Shown one piece after another: positions 18,745 to 28,120 of a stretch of 64,000 nt of DNA. The translations under genes and the position numbers were made by a program. Within the stretch, counting starts at the first letter, position 1, and every line of letters begins with the position of its first letter. The DNA comes from Streptomyces fagopyri (lineage in GTDB: Bacteria > Actinomycetota > Actinomycetes > Streptomycetales > Streptomycetaceae): positions 372,001 to 436,000 of the forward strand of contig NZ_CP045643.1 of assembly GCF_009498275.1 (NCBI RefSeq), in the 5' to 3' direction. The notes under the pieces are model-generated. The model was not told where the DNA came from. It searched no databases and saw only the letters and a program-made list of their open reading frames with translations.

Positions 18745-19559
18745 GGCGCCGTCCCAACTACCTGGCCGGCGTCGGCTCCACCGTCTGGCTGTTCGTGGTG
18801 GGCCTGCCTCTGTACGTGATGCTCGCTGCGACCTTGCGGACCCGCAGTGACTACGCCGAGAACGGTCCGGTGTCGGTGCCGGACGCCTTCACCCTCGACA
18901 ACTACTTCGGCGCCTTCGACGCCAACTTCGGTCAGTACTTCCTCAATACGATCGCCGTCACGGTAGCCGTGGTCGCTCTGGTCCTGGTACTGGTCCCGCC
19001 GCTCTCCTTCGCCATCGTGCGCAGTCGCAGCAAGGTGACCTCACTGGTCTTCCGCCTGTTTCTGCTCGGCCTCGCGATTCCGGCGCAGGCGGTGATCGTG
19101 CCGATGTTCTACCTGATCAGCGAAGCAGGACTCTATGACAACCTGCTCGGCGTCATTCTTCCGACAGCCGCGTTCTGCCTGCCGATGTCGGCGCTGATTC
19201 TCAGTGGTGCCATGCGTGACATCTCCCCCGAACTGTTCGAGGCCATGGCCGTGGACGGCGCCACTCCACGCCGCATGTTCTTCCAATTGGTCGTACCACT
19301 CTCGCGCGGGGGCTTGTCCACGATCACCGTCTTCTCCGCGCTCCAGGCATGGAACGGCTTTCTGTTCCCGCTCGTACTGACCCAGTCCGACTCCACCAAG
19401 GTGATCACGCTGGGTCTGTACAACTTCCAGACCGAACACGGCATCGACATTCCCGGCCTGCTGGGCGCCGTCATGCTGTCCATGATCCCCGTTCTGCTCG
19501 TGTACCTGTTCGCCCGTCGCGCCCTGGTCCAGGGTCTGATGGGCGTCGGAGGAAAGTGA
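18741..19559 (+). CDS. bxlG: Sugar ABC transporter permease, MalG/BxlG type
   Basis: This 272-residue protein has six predicted helices. Its EAA loop is in ELFEAMAVDGATPRRMFFQLVVP (about 165-187). The short C-terminal tail RRALVQGLMGVGGK is typical of MalG-like permeases of sugar importers. It should pair with the preceding permease. The GH3 gene follows seven bases later. Confidence 0.9.
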   Translation: MRRRPNYLAGVGSTVWLFVVGLPLYVMLAATLRTRSDYAENGPVSVPDAFTLDNYFGAFDANFGQYFLNTIAVTVAVVALVLVLVPPLSFAIVRSRSKVTSLVFRLFLLGLAIPAQAVIVPMFYLISEAGLYDNLLGVILPTAAFCLPMSALILSGAMRDISPELFEAMAVDGATPRRMFFQLVVPLSRGGLSTITVFSALQAWNGFLFPLVLTQSDSTKVITLGLYNFQTEHGIDIPGLLGAVMLSMIPVLLVYLFARRALVQGLMGVGGK

Positions 19560-19566
19560 TCGCCAC

Positions 19567-21936
19567 GTGGCCGTAGAGACCACCCCCTCAACCCCTCTCT
19601 GGAACGATCCGAGCCGACCCCTCACAGTCAGAGTCGCCGCTCTGATGGAGGCGATGACCCTGGAGGAGAAGACCGCCCAACTTCATGGCGTGTGGGTCGG
19701 CGCCTCCGACCAGGGAGGTGAAGTGGCCCCTCATCAGCACGACATGGAGGAGGCGGTCGACCTCGATGCGTTGATGCCCACCGGACTTGGCCAGCTGACC
19801 AGGCCCTTCGGCACCGTACCCGTCGACCCCGCGCTCGGGGCTCTTTCCCTGCACCGCACCCAGGCTCGCATCGCCTCGGCCAACCGTTTCGGTATCCCGG
19901 CTCTGGCGCACGAGGAGTGTCTCGCCGGCTTCGCCGCCTGGGGAGCCACCGCCTACCCGGTCCCCCTGTCCTGGGGCGCCACGTTCGACCCTGACACAGT
20001 GCGCCGCATGGCCGCGGCCATCGGCCGAGACATGCGGTCGGTCGGTATCCACCAGGGACTCGCGCCGGTCCTCGACGTGGTGCGCGACGCCCGCTGGGGC
20101 CGTGTCGAGGAGACGATCGGTGAGGACCCTTATCTGGTCGGAAGCATCGGCACGGCATACGTGCAGGGTCTGCAATCGGCAGGAGTCATCGCCACCCTCA
20201 AGCACTTCGTCGGCTATTCCGCCTCCCGCGCGGGACGCAACCTCGCCCCCGCCGGGGTCGGAATGCGCGAACGGGCCGACGTCCTGCTGCCCCCGTTCGA
20301 AATGGCCATACGCGAAGGCGGCGCCCGCTCGGTGATGCACGCCTACAACGACACCGACGGAGTGCCCGCCGCCGCGGACAGACGGCTGCTGACAGAACTG
20401 CTCCGTGACACATGGGGTTTCGAGGGCACCGTCGTGGCGGACTACTTCGGCATCGCCTTCCTCAAGACGCTGCACGGCGTCGCGGCCGACTGGGCCGAAG
20501 CCGCGCGCACCGCCCTGACGGCCGGCGTCGACGTGGAACTGCCCAACGTCAAGACCTTCGGTGAACCTCTCGTCCAGGCAGTCAAGGACGGCAGAATCCC
20601 CGAAGCACTGATCGACGTCGCCCTGCGCCGAGTTCTCCTCCAAAAGGCCCAACTCGGAATGCTGGACCCTGATTGGGATCCGATGCCGGCCGCTCTGCGC
20701 GGCATCGACCTCGACGACCCGGAGGCGCTGCGCGGCAAGGTCGACCTGGACCCCCCTGCCAACCGCCAACTGGCCCGCGAGATCGCCGAGAAGGCGGTCG
20801 TCCTCCTCAGCAACGACGGCGTACTGCCCCTCGTCGAACCCCGCCGTATTGCGCTGATCGGTCCCAACGCGGCCGAGGCCACGGCTGTGCTCGGCTGCTA
20901 CTCCTTCCCCATGCACGTCGGCGTCCAACACCCGGACACACCCGTCGGCATCGACCTGCCCACCCTTCACGACACCCTCGCGGCCGAGTTTCCTCACGCG
21001 GCCATCACCGTCCACCGCGGCACGGGCATCGACGACGGAGACCTCTCCGGAATCGACGAAGCGGTGGAGGCGGCCCGGACCGCGGACATCGTCATCGCTG
21101 TCCTCGGCGACCGCGCAGGCCTCTTCGGCCGTGGCACCAGCGGTGAGGGCTGCGACGCGGAGTCACTCACGCTCCCCGGCGCCCAGCAGAACCTTCTCGA
21201 CGCGCTGCTCGGCTCCGGCCGACCTGTTGTCACCGTCCTGCTCGCGGGTCGGCCATACGCTCTCGGCCGGGCCGTGGACGAATCCGCGGCGATCGTGCAG
21301 TCCTTCTTCCCCGGAGCCGAAGGCACCCACGCGATCGCCGGGATACTCAGCGGTCGCACCCATCCCTCCGGACGCCTGCCCGTCAGCGTGCCCAGGCGTC
21401 CCGGCGCCCAGCCGACCACCTACCTCGGTGCCCGCCTGGCTCAGGCCAGCGACGTCTCCAATATCGATCCGACACCGGCGTTCAGCTTCGGCCACGGCCT
21501 GAGCTACACCACCTTCGCCTGGAGCGACCTCACGGTGGAGACGCAACAGGCTTCGACAGAGAGTGAGTTCACCCTCGCCTTCACCATCCGCAACACCGGC
21601 GAGCGGTCCGGTACCGAAGTCGTCCAGCTCTATCTCCACGACCCGGTGGCCTCCGTCGTTCAACCGGTACAGCGCCTCGTCGGCTACAGCCGGGTCCTGC
21701 TGGCTCCGGGCGAGGCCCGCCGCCTCCACGTCACCGTTCCGGCCGACGTTGCCTCATTCACCGGTCGTGACGGCTGCCGCATCGTTGAACCAGGCGAATT
21801 GGATCTCCGTCTGGGGTCATCGAGCACTGCCACTCGCTTGACGACAACCGTCACCCTCACCGGCACCAGTCGTGAGGTGGACGAATCTCGTCGCTTCCAC
21901 GCGATCTTCGTCCAGGAGACCACTCACGAAGAATGA
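19567..21936 (+). CDS. bxlA: GH3 beta-glycosidase, probable cytoplasmic beta-xylosidase
   Basis: This 789-residue enzyme has no signal peptide. The N-terminal GH3 barrel carries substrate residues KHF (212-214) and the nucleophile D292 in VVADYFGI. The alpha/beta sandwich (about 400-640) is followed by a fibronectin-III-like domain (about 680-770). Length and gene order match BxlA, which hydrolyses imported xylobiose to xylose. Xylose so produced could feed metabolism or act as signal for the ROK operon at 4.4-8.9 kb (inference). The GTG start has GGAGGAAAG about twelve bases upstream. A beta-glucosidase role remains possible. Confidence 0.85.
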   Translation: MAVETTPSTPLWNDPSRPLTVRVAALMEAMTLEEKTAQLHGVWVGASDQGGEVAPHQHDMEEAVDLDALMPTGLGQLTRPFGTVPVDPALGALSLHRTQARIASANRFGIPALAHEECLAGFAAWGATAYPVPLSWGATFDPDTVRRMAAAIGRDMRSVGIHQGLAPVLDVVRDARWGRVEETIGEDPYLVGSIGTAYVQGLQSAGVIATLKHFVGYSASRAGRNLAPAGVGMRERADVLLPPFEMAIREGGARSVMHAYNDTDGVPAAADRRLLTELLRDTWGFEGTVVADYFGIAFLKTLHGVAADWAEAARTALTAGVDVELPNVKTFGEPLVQAVKDGRIPEALIDVALRRVLLQKAQLGMLDPDWDPMPAALRGIDLDDPEALRGKVDLDPPANRQLAREIAEKAVVLLSNDGVLPLVEPRRIALIGPNAAEATAVLGCYSFPMHVGVQHPDTPVGIDLPTLHDTLAAEFPHAAITVHRGTGIDDGDLSGIDEAVEAARTADIVIAVLGDRAGLFGRGTSGEGCDAESLTLPGAQQNLLDALLGSGRPVVTVLLAGRPYALGRAVDESAAIVQSFFPGAEGTHAIAGILSGRTHPSGRLPVSVPRRPGAQPTTYLGARLAQASDVSNIDPTPAFSFGHGLSYTTFAWSDLTVETQQASTESEFTLAFTIRNTGERSGTEVVQLYLHDPVASVVQPVQRLVGYSRVLLAPGEARRLHVTVPADVASFTGRDGCRIVEPGELDLRLGSSSTATRLTTTVTLTGTSREVDESRRFHAIFVQETTHEE

Positions 21937-22186
21937 CCGGGCGACTCCGACAGACCTTCCGGGACCAACCGTTCGACAAGCGCGGCAGGCGTCACCTCGG
22001 AAGGCCGCAGAATCACGCCGGCTGAAAGGGCGTCCGAGCCGGACTCGTCGAGGGCGCCGTCGTCCGCGACCGGCCGCGACGCGCGAGCACGGTCTCCGGA
22101 CTGGCGTCGCCCGGACGGAAGTCCCGCGGGACGGCTGATCGATCGTAACGGGGGCACTAGGCCGGGGATGCGGAGGGAGGTTCCGG

Positions 22187-23467
22187 ATGCCCCGGTTCCA
22201 CGGTTGGCGTGATCGCGTGAAGAACGGTGCGGCCAGGTTCGGTGAACGCCGTGAGCGGGCCCAGGTGGGTCCTGCCGCCACGGATCGCGAGGTGAGGCAG
22301 GACCCGGCGCGGCCCACGGAGGTCCACCGGGCAGGCCCGCGCACCCCGGACCCTGCCGTCGCGGTGCCCTGGGGTGTACGGGTGGCGGCCGAGGCCGGCT
22401 GGCGGTTCCTGGTCCTGGCCGCCGCGGTGTGGGTGCTGATGCGGGTGATCGGCTCCGTACGACTGGTGGTCCTCGCCTTCGTCGTCGCGTTGCTGATCAC
22501 CGCACTGCTCGAACCGACCGTCGCCCGGCTGCACCGCGGCGGACTGTCCCGGGGGCTGGCCACCGCGCTCACCGCGCTCTGCGGGTTCCTCGTGCTGGGG
22601 CTGGTCGCCTGGTTCGTCGTATGGCAGGTGCTCGCCAACGTCGACACCCTGTCCGGCCGTCTCCAGGACGGAGTCGAACAGCTCAAACAGTGGCTGCTCC
22701 AAAGCCCGTTCCACGTGACCGAGCAGCAGATCAACGATGTCGCCAAGAACCTGAGCGATGCGATCGGCACCAGTACGAGTCAGATCACCTCGGCCGGCAT
22801 CCAGGGGGTCACCGTGCTGGTCGAGGTCCTCACCGGCATGCTGCTGACGATGTTCTCCACGCTGTTCCTGCTGTACGACGGCAGGCGCATCTGGGAATGG
22901 GCTCTCAAGCTGGTTCCGACCGCGGCCCGGCCGGGGGTGGCCGCGGCCGGCCCGCGGGCCTGGCGGACGCTCACCGCGTACGCGCGCGGGACGATGCTCG
23001 TCGCGTTCATCGACGCTCTCTTCATCGGGCTGGGCATCTACTTCCTCGGCGTTCCGCTCGCCGTTCCCATCGGTGTGGTGATCTTCCTCAGCTCGTTCGT
23101 GCCGCTCGTCGGTGCGGTGGCCTCCGGCGCGATCGCGGTCGTGGTCGCCCTGGTCACACAGGGCGTGTTCACCGCGTTCATGGTCCTGTTGGTGGTGCTC
23201 CTGGTACAGCAGATCGAGGGACACGTCCTGCAGCCGTTCATCCTCGGGCAGGCCGTGCGGGTCCACCCGCTGGCCGTGGTCCTGGGCGTTGCCACCGGTG
23301 GCCTGGTCGCGGGGATCGGCGGCGCCGTGGTCGCCGTTCCGCTGATCGCCGTGGTGAACGCGGTGGTCGGGCACCTCCACGCCGGTACAGGCGAGGGCGA
23401 GGAGGTTCAGGGTGCGACAACCGTTCCTGATGCCGCCGGTGACCAGGCCCTCCGGACTCCGTGCTGA
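22187..23467 (+). CDS. AI-2E (PerM-like) family membrane transporter
   Basis: This 426-residue protein has a charged cytoplasmic N-terminus of about 65 residues and seven to eight membrane helices. The family-typical segment LFIGLGIYFLGVPLAVPIGV is followed by the FVPLVGA and QQIEGHVLQPFILG motifs. AI-2E proteins include autoinducer-2 exporters and Na+/H+ antiporters, so substrate cannot be assigned. GGAGGGAGG precedes the ATG. It seems monocistronic. Confidence 0.9.
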   Translation: MPRFHGWRDRVKNGAARFGERRERAQVGPAATDREVRQDPARPTEVHRAGPRTPDPAVAVPWGVRVAAEAGWRFLVLAAAVWVLMRVIGSVRLVVLAFVVALLITALLEPTVARLHRGGLSRGLATALTALCGFLVLGLVAWFVVWQVLANVDTLSGRLQDGVEQLKQWLLQSPFHVTEQQINDVAKNLSDAIGTSTSQITSAGIQGVTVLVEVLTGMLLTMFSTLFLLYDGRRIWEWALKLVPTAARPGVAAAGPRAWRTLTAYARGTMLVAFIDALFIGLGIYFLGVPLAVPIGVVIFLSSFVPLVGAVASGAIAVVVALVTQGVFTAFMVLLVVLLVQQIEGHVLQPFILGQAVRVHPLAVVLGVATGGLVAGIGGAVVAVPLIAVVNAVVGHLHAGTGEGEEVQGATTVPDAAGDQALRTPC

Positions 23468-23589
23468 ACAGCGGGGACGTCTCGGTGCGCCTGTCCTCGA
23501 CGGCCGGCCGGTGGCCGGACGCCCAGCACCGGATGCACGCGGCGAGGGCCAGACGGATCGTTGGCGCTGCGAGGCGACCGACCACGTCG

Positions 23590-24000
23590 TCCGGGTGGTC
23601 GCTGTGCCAGGAAAACAGGCCGTAGGACCCTGAGGTCGCCCAGGTCACTCAGCAGGTGGCCGACGAGCCACCGTGCTGTCTCGTCGGATTCGGGACGCGC
23701 TGCCGCACACGCGTCGAGATGCGCTTCGGCGAGCGCAGTTCAATGTGACCCAGATGACCGTCCGAGTCACTGATCGCGTCCTGCGCCTGCCCCAGCAGCC
23801 GCATCCCCTCCCGGGACAGGGAAATCGCATCCTCGGGCCGCCCAGACGCTGTCGGTGACGACCTTGCGCTGCCCTCCGAGCGCGGTGCGTGCAAACCCGA
23901 CCCGGAGGTCATTCGCACTGCCCTTGAACGGCTCGGTGTGCACCCTGCCGAGGCGTTGATGGTGGGCGATCGCCCTGGCCACGCCGGTGCGGCCGTTGAG
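23590..24000 (-). pseudogene. Multiply frameshifted relic of an unidentified gene
   Basis: Three minus-strand frames show protein-like stretches in consecutive order: RAIAHHQRLGRVHTEPFKG (near 23970-23860), then EDAISLSREGMRLLGQAQD (near 23840-23740), then ARPESDETARWLVGHLL (near 23700-23640). Each is open only locally and they join only through frameshifts, so the gene is broken. No family was recognised. The rest of the 23468-24124 gap holds nothing clear. Confidence 0.35.
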
Positions 24001-24124
24001 GCCGGGATCACGACGCTGTTTGGTCCCGCGAACTCCTCGGTCCGTGGAGCGCGGCAGCGGTCCGTCCGGGGCATGTGACCCCGGACGGACCGTTCTTCAG
24101 GCGCGCGCGGTCCGCGGCTGTGCG

Positions 24125-27100
24125 TCAGCGCAGGCCGAACGCCCGGATCACCGTCTGGTGCACCGCGTTGCCCGCCGAGTCCTCGGCGCTCGCCCTGAGC
24201 GACACATAGGTCGCCTTCTTCGGCGCGTCCAGGCGGTACCGCCCGTCGTGATCACGCGTGGCCCGGTGCCACGTCGTGCCGCCGTCGTAGGACATGTCCA
24301 GGGTGACCACGCCGACCCTGCCCGCACCGACGACCCCCGGCAGCTGAGCGGCGGTGGCGGACAGGGTGTCGTGCCGCCCGGCCCGCCCGGCCGAGTCGGT
24401 GCCGACCTCGTAGTCGATCTGCACCAGCGGCAGCACCGCGTCGGAGCCGTCCGCCGTCGCCTTCGAGGTGAAGTCCCACTCGGTGCGCGTGCTGGAGGAG
24501 TAGGGAGTGAAGGACGCGTCCCGCTTGCTGGTGACGACCAGCCGGTACGGCAGCTTGCCGGCGCCGGGTGCGTCGCCCGAGACGTTGGTGAAGGTTCCTG
24601 TGCCCAGCTCGGTGGTGCCCTGGTAGAGGGTCTGCCGCTGCTCCGCTTGGCCGTCCAACTGGTTCATGCCGACGTGGTCGCGGCTGCCCCAGGCCGGGGC
24701 ATCGATGTACAGGTGGTCACCCTTGCGCGTGGGCATGCTGTAGACGTCGTTCAAGTAGGGCCGTTCGATCGGCTTGAACCACTCCTCGGACTGTGTACTG
24801 CCCGCCCGGTATGAGGTCTTGGCTCCGGCTTCGAAGACCAAGCCGTCCGCGTACGCACTCTGGCTCCAGCTGTTGAAGCCCCCGGTGGAGACCCAGTCGG
24901 TGCGCTTCCCCCGCACCGGCTCCGGCATCATCCCTCCGATGGCCCAGTCGTTGTAGGCGGGCCAGTCGTACCGGAACTCGCCGCCGGTGTTTCCCGGGGC
25001 CGGGCTGTCGAAGGTCTCGTCGACCCGGGCCAGGTTCTTGGCACTGCCCTGCACCACCATGCGGCCGGGGATCTCGTTGTGCCAGGTCTGGTCGAGGTCG
25101 TAGACGTACGGACTCACGGGCGCGGAGCCGACCGTGACCGAAGCGCCCCGGGCCTGGGCCTGCCGGACGAGCTTCTCGCCCTCGTCGGTGCTGAGCAGGC
25201 CCACGTCGAGCCGGACGGGCGTCGAACCGAACGGCGCGTTGTAGCGGCGGAATCCGCGCCCGTCCACGTTGTTGACGACCAGCATGAGCTTGGCGCCGGC
25301 GGCGATCGCGGCAGCCGCCTGGTCCATGTCGGACACGTCGTCGTTGCGGCGTACCACAACGGCCTTGCCGCGCACGTCGAGGTGCGCGTAGTCGGTGCTC
25401 GCGCCCTGACCGGCGAAGACCAGGGGGAGTTTCACACTGCCCTTGCGCAGGGGGGTGACGCCGTCCTGGCGCAGCACGTCGGTGAAGTCGGTGGTCTTGG
25501 TGGCGACGGACAGCGCGGGCTGCTCCTTGCGCCAGCGGGCCGCCAGGTAGAAGTCGCCGTGGGTGACCTTGTGGGTGGTCGGCTGGGCCCAGAGGCTGTC
25601 GTAGTTGGTCTGGGTCTCCATGTAGTCCCGCCAGATCTGGCCGCCCATCAGGCGGGTGTAGTCCAGTCGCTGGTAGGTCGTCTCGGTCGGCTGAGGGGCC
25701 GTCATGTCGATACGGTGGATCTTGGACGCGTCGAGCGTGACGGTGGTGTCGCGGTCCAGGCGGACGTCGGGGTCGCCCAGCAGCGCCATGCCCCAGGAGT
25801 GGGGACCGTGGACGCCCTGCACCGTCTTGAAGGACAGCACCGAGTACACGTCGTTGGGCAGGTACATCTGCGCCGTGCCGGAGGCGTCGATCTCGACGAA
25901 CATCGGGGAGTCGTCACCGGACCTGAGCAGTTCGACCACGCCGGACATGGGCCGCCCCTGGGCGTCCTTGAACGCCATGGTCAGCTTGTGCTCGACGTCC
26001 CCGAGCGAGACGGCGGTATGGGCCGCGACCTTCCCGGCCGCGGTCTTCGCGACGACTTGGCCGGTGTACCGTCCGTCGGTGGTGACGCCCGAGCCGTCGA
26101 TCGTCACGGTGACCCCGGCGGTACCGTGTGCGGGCACGACCACCTTGGGGGCGGAGAGCCGGAACACGCCGGCCGGGGCGTGCGCCGCCTCGACGGTCAG
26201 CGCCAGGGTGACAGGTGTGTCCGTGGTGTTGGTGTAGGTCACCGGGCGCCGTACGCCGTCGGTGGGCTTCTGCGAAACCTGCGCGGCGTACGCGGTCGCC
26301 GTGGCGAAGACTCCGGCATGCGAGGCAGCGGCGACGTCGAGACGGCCGCTGCCCGCCTGGAAGGCGTCGTACTGCGGGGTCTGCCGGGAACTGCTGGCCA
26401 GCAGATCCTTCAGCTGGCTTCCGGTGAGGTCCGGGTGAGCGGCGGCCATCAGCGCGGCGGCGCCCGCCACGTGGGGTGTGGCCATGGAGGTGCCGCTCAT
26501 CGTCTGGTAGGCGCCCTCGCCGTTGCCGTCGAACTGGGAGTTGGCCGCGAGGATGCCGACGCCGGGCGCGGTGATCTCCGGCTTCAGGGCGCCGTCCACG
26601 CGGGGGCCCTGGCTGGAGAATTCGGCGACGGAGTCGTGGGAGTCGACGGCGCCCACGGTCAAGGCGCCGCTCGCCGCGCCCGGTGCGCTGATGGTGTCGG
26701 GAGCGCCCGCGTTGCCGGCGGCGACGACGAACAGCGCGCCCGTCTCGGCGCTGAGCCTGTCGACGGCCTGACTGAGAGGGTCGGTCCCGTCGGAAGCCTG
26801 ACCGTCGCCGAGGCTCATGTTGATGACCTTGGCGTGCTGGTCGACCGCAGCCCATTCCATGCCGGCCAGGACCCAGGAGGTCTGTCCGGACCCGGTGTTG
26901 TCCAGCACCTTTCCGATGTCGAGGCGGGCGCCGGGGGCGACGCCCTTCTCCTTGCCGTCGGAGGCCGCGCCGGTACCGGCGATGATGGACGCGACATGCG
27001 TGCCGTGACCGACGTGGTCGTCCGTGTTCTCGTCCGGTACGAAGCTCTGCCGGTCCGCGACGCGGCTCGCGAGGTCGGGGTGTCCCGCGTCGACGCCGGT

Positions 27101-27874
27101 GTCGAGGACGGCCACGTCCACGCCCTGTCCGGTGTTGCCGTCCGCCCAGACCTGGGGGGCGCCGATCTGCGTGGTGCTGTCGGCGAGGTCGGCGTGGACG
27201 AGGCCGTCCAGCCAGATGTGCTCGATCCCGCCGGCGAAGGCCGGTGCGGCGGCCTGCTTGCGGGCTCCGTCGGTCGTGGCCGGCTCGGCCACTGACTTCC
27301 AGAAGTCCGCGGCGTGCGAACGGTCCGCGGTGAGGGCGGCGCCGTTGATGCCGTCGAGGGTACGGACCCGGGTCGCCCCGTCGGGCAGTGCGGCGGCCTT
27401 GCGGCGCGAGTCGGCGGAGTGCGTGTAGGAGACGATGAGGGGCAGCCGGTCGCGGTGCGCGTCGTCGTACCCGTCGGCGATCATGGCCGTGATGTTGAAC
27501 AGCTGCCGGTCCAGGGTGCCCTTGACCACGAAGGGCAGCACGGACTCGGGGAACACGTAGAGGTCGTCGCCCGACGTCAGGATGTGGGTCTGTACCGGGC
27601 GCCCGTCGGCACCGCGGACGCTGACGGTGCCTCCGGTCCTGCCGTCGGTGCCGGTGGTCTGTCGGGTGGTGACCACGTCACCGGTGATCAGTGTGACGGA
27701 GTGGTCGCCGGCGGGCACTCGGTCGGACGCGGATGCGGCGGTCGGGGAGTCGGCGGCGCCGGAGCGGGCTGCTGAGGGCGCCGAGGCCATCGCGTCGTAG
27801 GGGGCGGCCAGCGCGAGTACCAGAGCACCGGCGGCAACCGGCACACTCCAGCGTCTGCGGTGGTGTGCTTTCAC
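24125..27874 (-). CDS. Secreted S8 family serine peptidase (large subtilase)
   Basis: The GTG at 27874 follows GGGAGAG and gives 1249 residues. A signal peptide ends near residue 30, and a propeptide-like region extends to about 230. The catalytic domain has D258 in AVLDTGVD, H290 in GHGTHVAS and S463 in GTSMATPHVAG. After it come a family-typical spacer and a PA-like insert (about 780-900, with DMDQAAAAIAAGAKLMLVVN). The long C-terminal part has beta-rich segments. It is probably exported and digests extracellular protein. It is divergent from the TrmB/LuxR-like regulator gene. Confidence 0.9.
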   Translation of the reverse strand: MKAHHRRRWSVPVAAGALVLALAAPYDAMASAPSAARSGAADSPTAASASDRVPAGDHSVTLITGDVVTTRQTTGTDGRTGGTVSVRGADGRPVQTHILTSGDDLYVFPESVLPFVVKGTLDRQLFNITAMIADGYDDAHRDRLPLIVSYTHSADSRRKAAALPDGATRVRTLDGINGAALTADRSHAADFWKSVAEPATTDGARKQAAAPAFAGGIEHIWLDGLVHADLADSTTQIGAPQVWADGNTGQGVDVAVLDTGVDAGHPDLASRVADRQSFVPDENTDDHVGHGTHVASIIAGTGAASDGKEKGVAPGARLDIGKVLDNTGSGQTSWVLAGMEWAAVDQHAKVINMSLGDGQASDGTDPLSQAVDRLSAETGALFVVAAGNAGAPDTISAPGAASGALTVGAVDSHDSVAEFSSQGPRVDGALKPEITAPGVGILAANSQFDGNGEGAYQTMSGTSMATPHVAGAAALMAAAHPDLTGSQLKDLLASSSRQTPQYDAFQAGSGRLDVAAASHAGVFATATAYAAQVSQKPTDGVRRPVTYTNTTDTPVTLALTVEAAHAPAGVFRLSAPKVVVPAHGTAGVTVTIDGSGVTTDGRYTGQVVAKTAAGKVAAHTAVSLGDVEHKLTMAFKDAQGRPMSGVVELLRSGDDSPMFVEIDASGTAQMYLPNDVYSVLSFKTVQGVHGPHSWGMALLGDPDVRLDRDTTVTLDASKIHRIDMTAPQPTETTYQRLDYTRLMGGQIWRDYMETQTNYDSLWAQPTTHKVTHGDFYLAARWRKEQPALSVATKTTDFTDVLRQDGVTPLRKGSVKLPLVFAGQGASTDYAHLDVRGKAVVVRRNDDVSDMDQAAAAIAAGAKLMLVVNNVDGRGFRRYNAPFGSTPVRLDVGLLSTDEGEKLVRQAQARGASVTVGSAPVSPYVYDLDQTWHNEIPGRMVVQGSAKNLARVDETFDSPAPGNTGGEFRYDWPAYNDWAIGGMMPEPVRGKRTDWVSTGGFNSWSQSAYADGLVFEAGAKTSYRAGSTQSEEWFKPIERPYLNDVYSMPTRKGDHLYIDAPAWGSRDHVGMNQLDGQAEQRQTLYQGTTELGTGTFTNVSGDAPGAGKLPYRLVVTSKRDASFTPYSSSTRTEWDFTSKATADGSDAVLPLVQIDYEVGTDSAGRAGRHDTLSATAAQLPGVVGAGRVGVVTLDMSYDGGTTWHRATRDHDGRYRLDAPKKATYVSLRASAEDSAGNAVHQTVIRAFGLR

Positions 27875-28048
27875 AAGGTCTCTCCCGGCTCTGCAGTCCG
27901 GCAGAACACGCTCGTCCTCTGCCGTCCAAGTGGCGCCGCCTGCCCGGTCGTCGGCATCGAGGATGCTCGGAACCCGTCCACAGGTGGCGTGAATGTTCAG
28001 AGTGAAAGCTTGTGAACGAGGAATGTCTAGATCAAACTTGTGTCGTAC

Positions 28049-28064
28049 ATCGCCAGTTGGCGAT
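28049..28064. promoter_or_regulatory. Inverted repeat in the subtilase/regulator divergent promoter
   Basis: ATCGCCA (28049-28055) and TGGCGAT (28058-28064) form perfect 7-base arms around GT. The site lies about 55 bases before the regulator start and 175 bases from the subtilase start. It is a candidate operator for the regulator. Its function is inferred from position only. Confidence 0.4.
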
Positions 28065-28120
28065 TCGCGTCACGACCGCCCCGACTGCTCGCCGGGCGGT
28101 GATCGCTGGGAGGGCGTCCG

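Noticed and set aside
25079..27295. Open frame of 738 codons opposite the subtilase
   Set aside because: It is the antisense of a gene with intact catalytic triad; Val/Gly/Arg-rich composition and no motifs mark it as a shadow.
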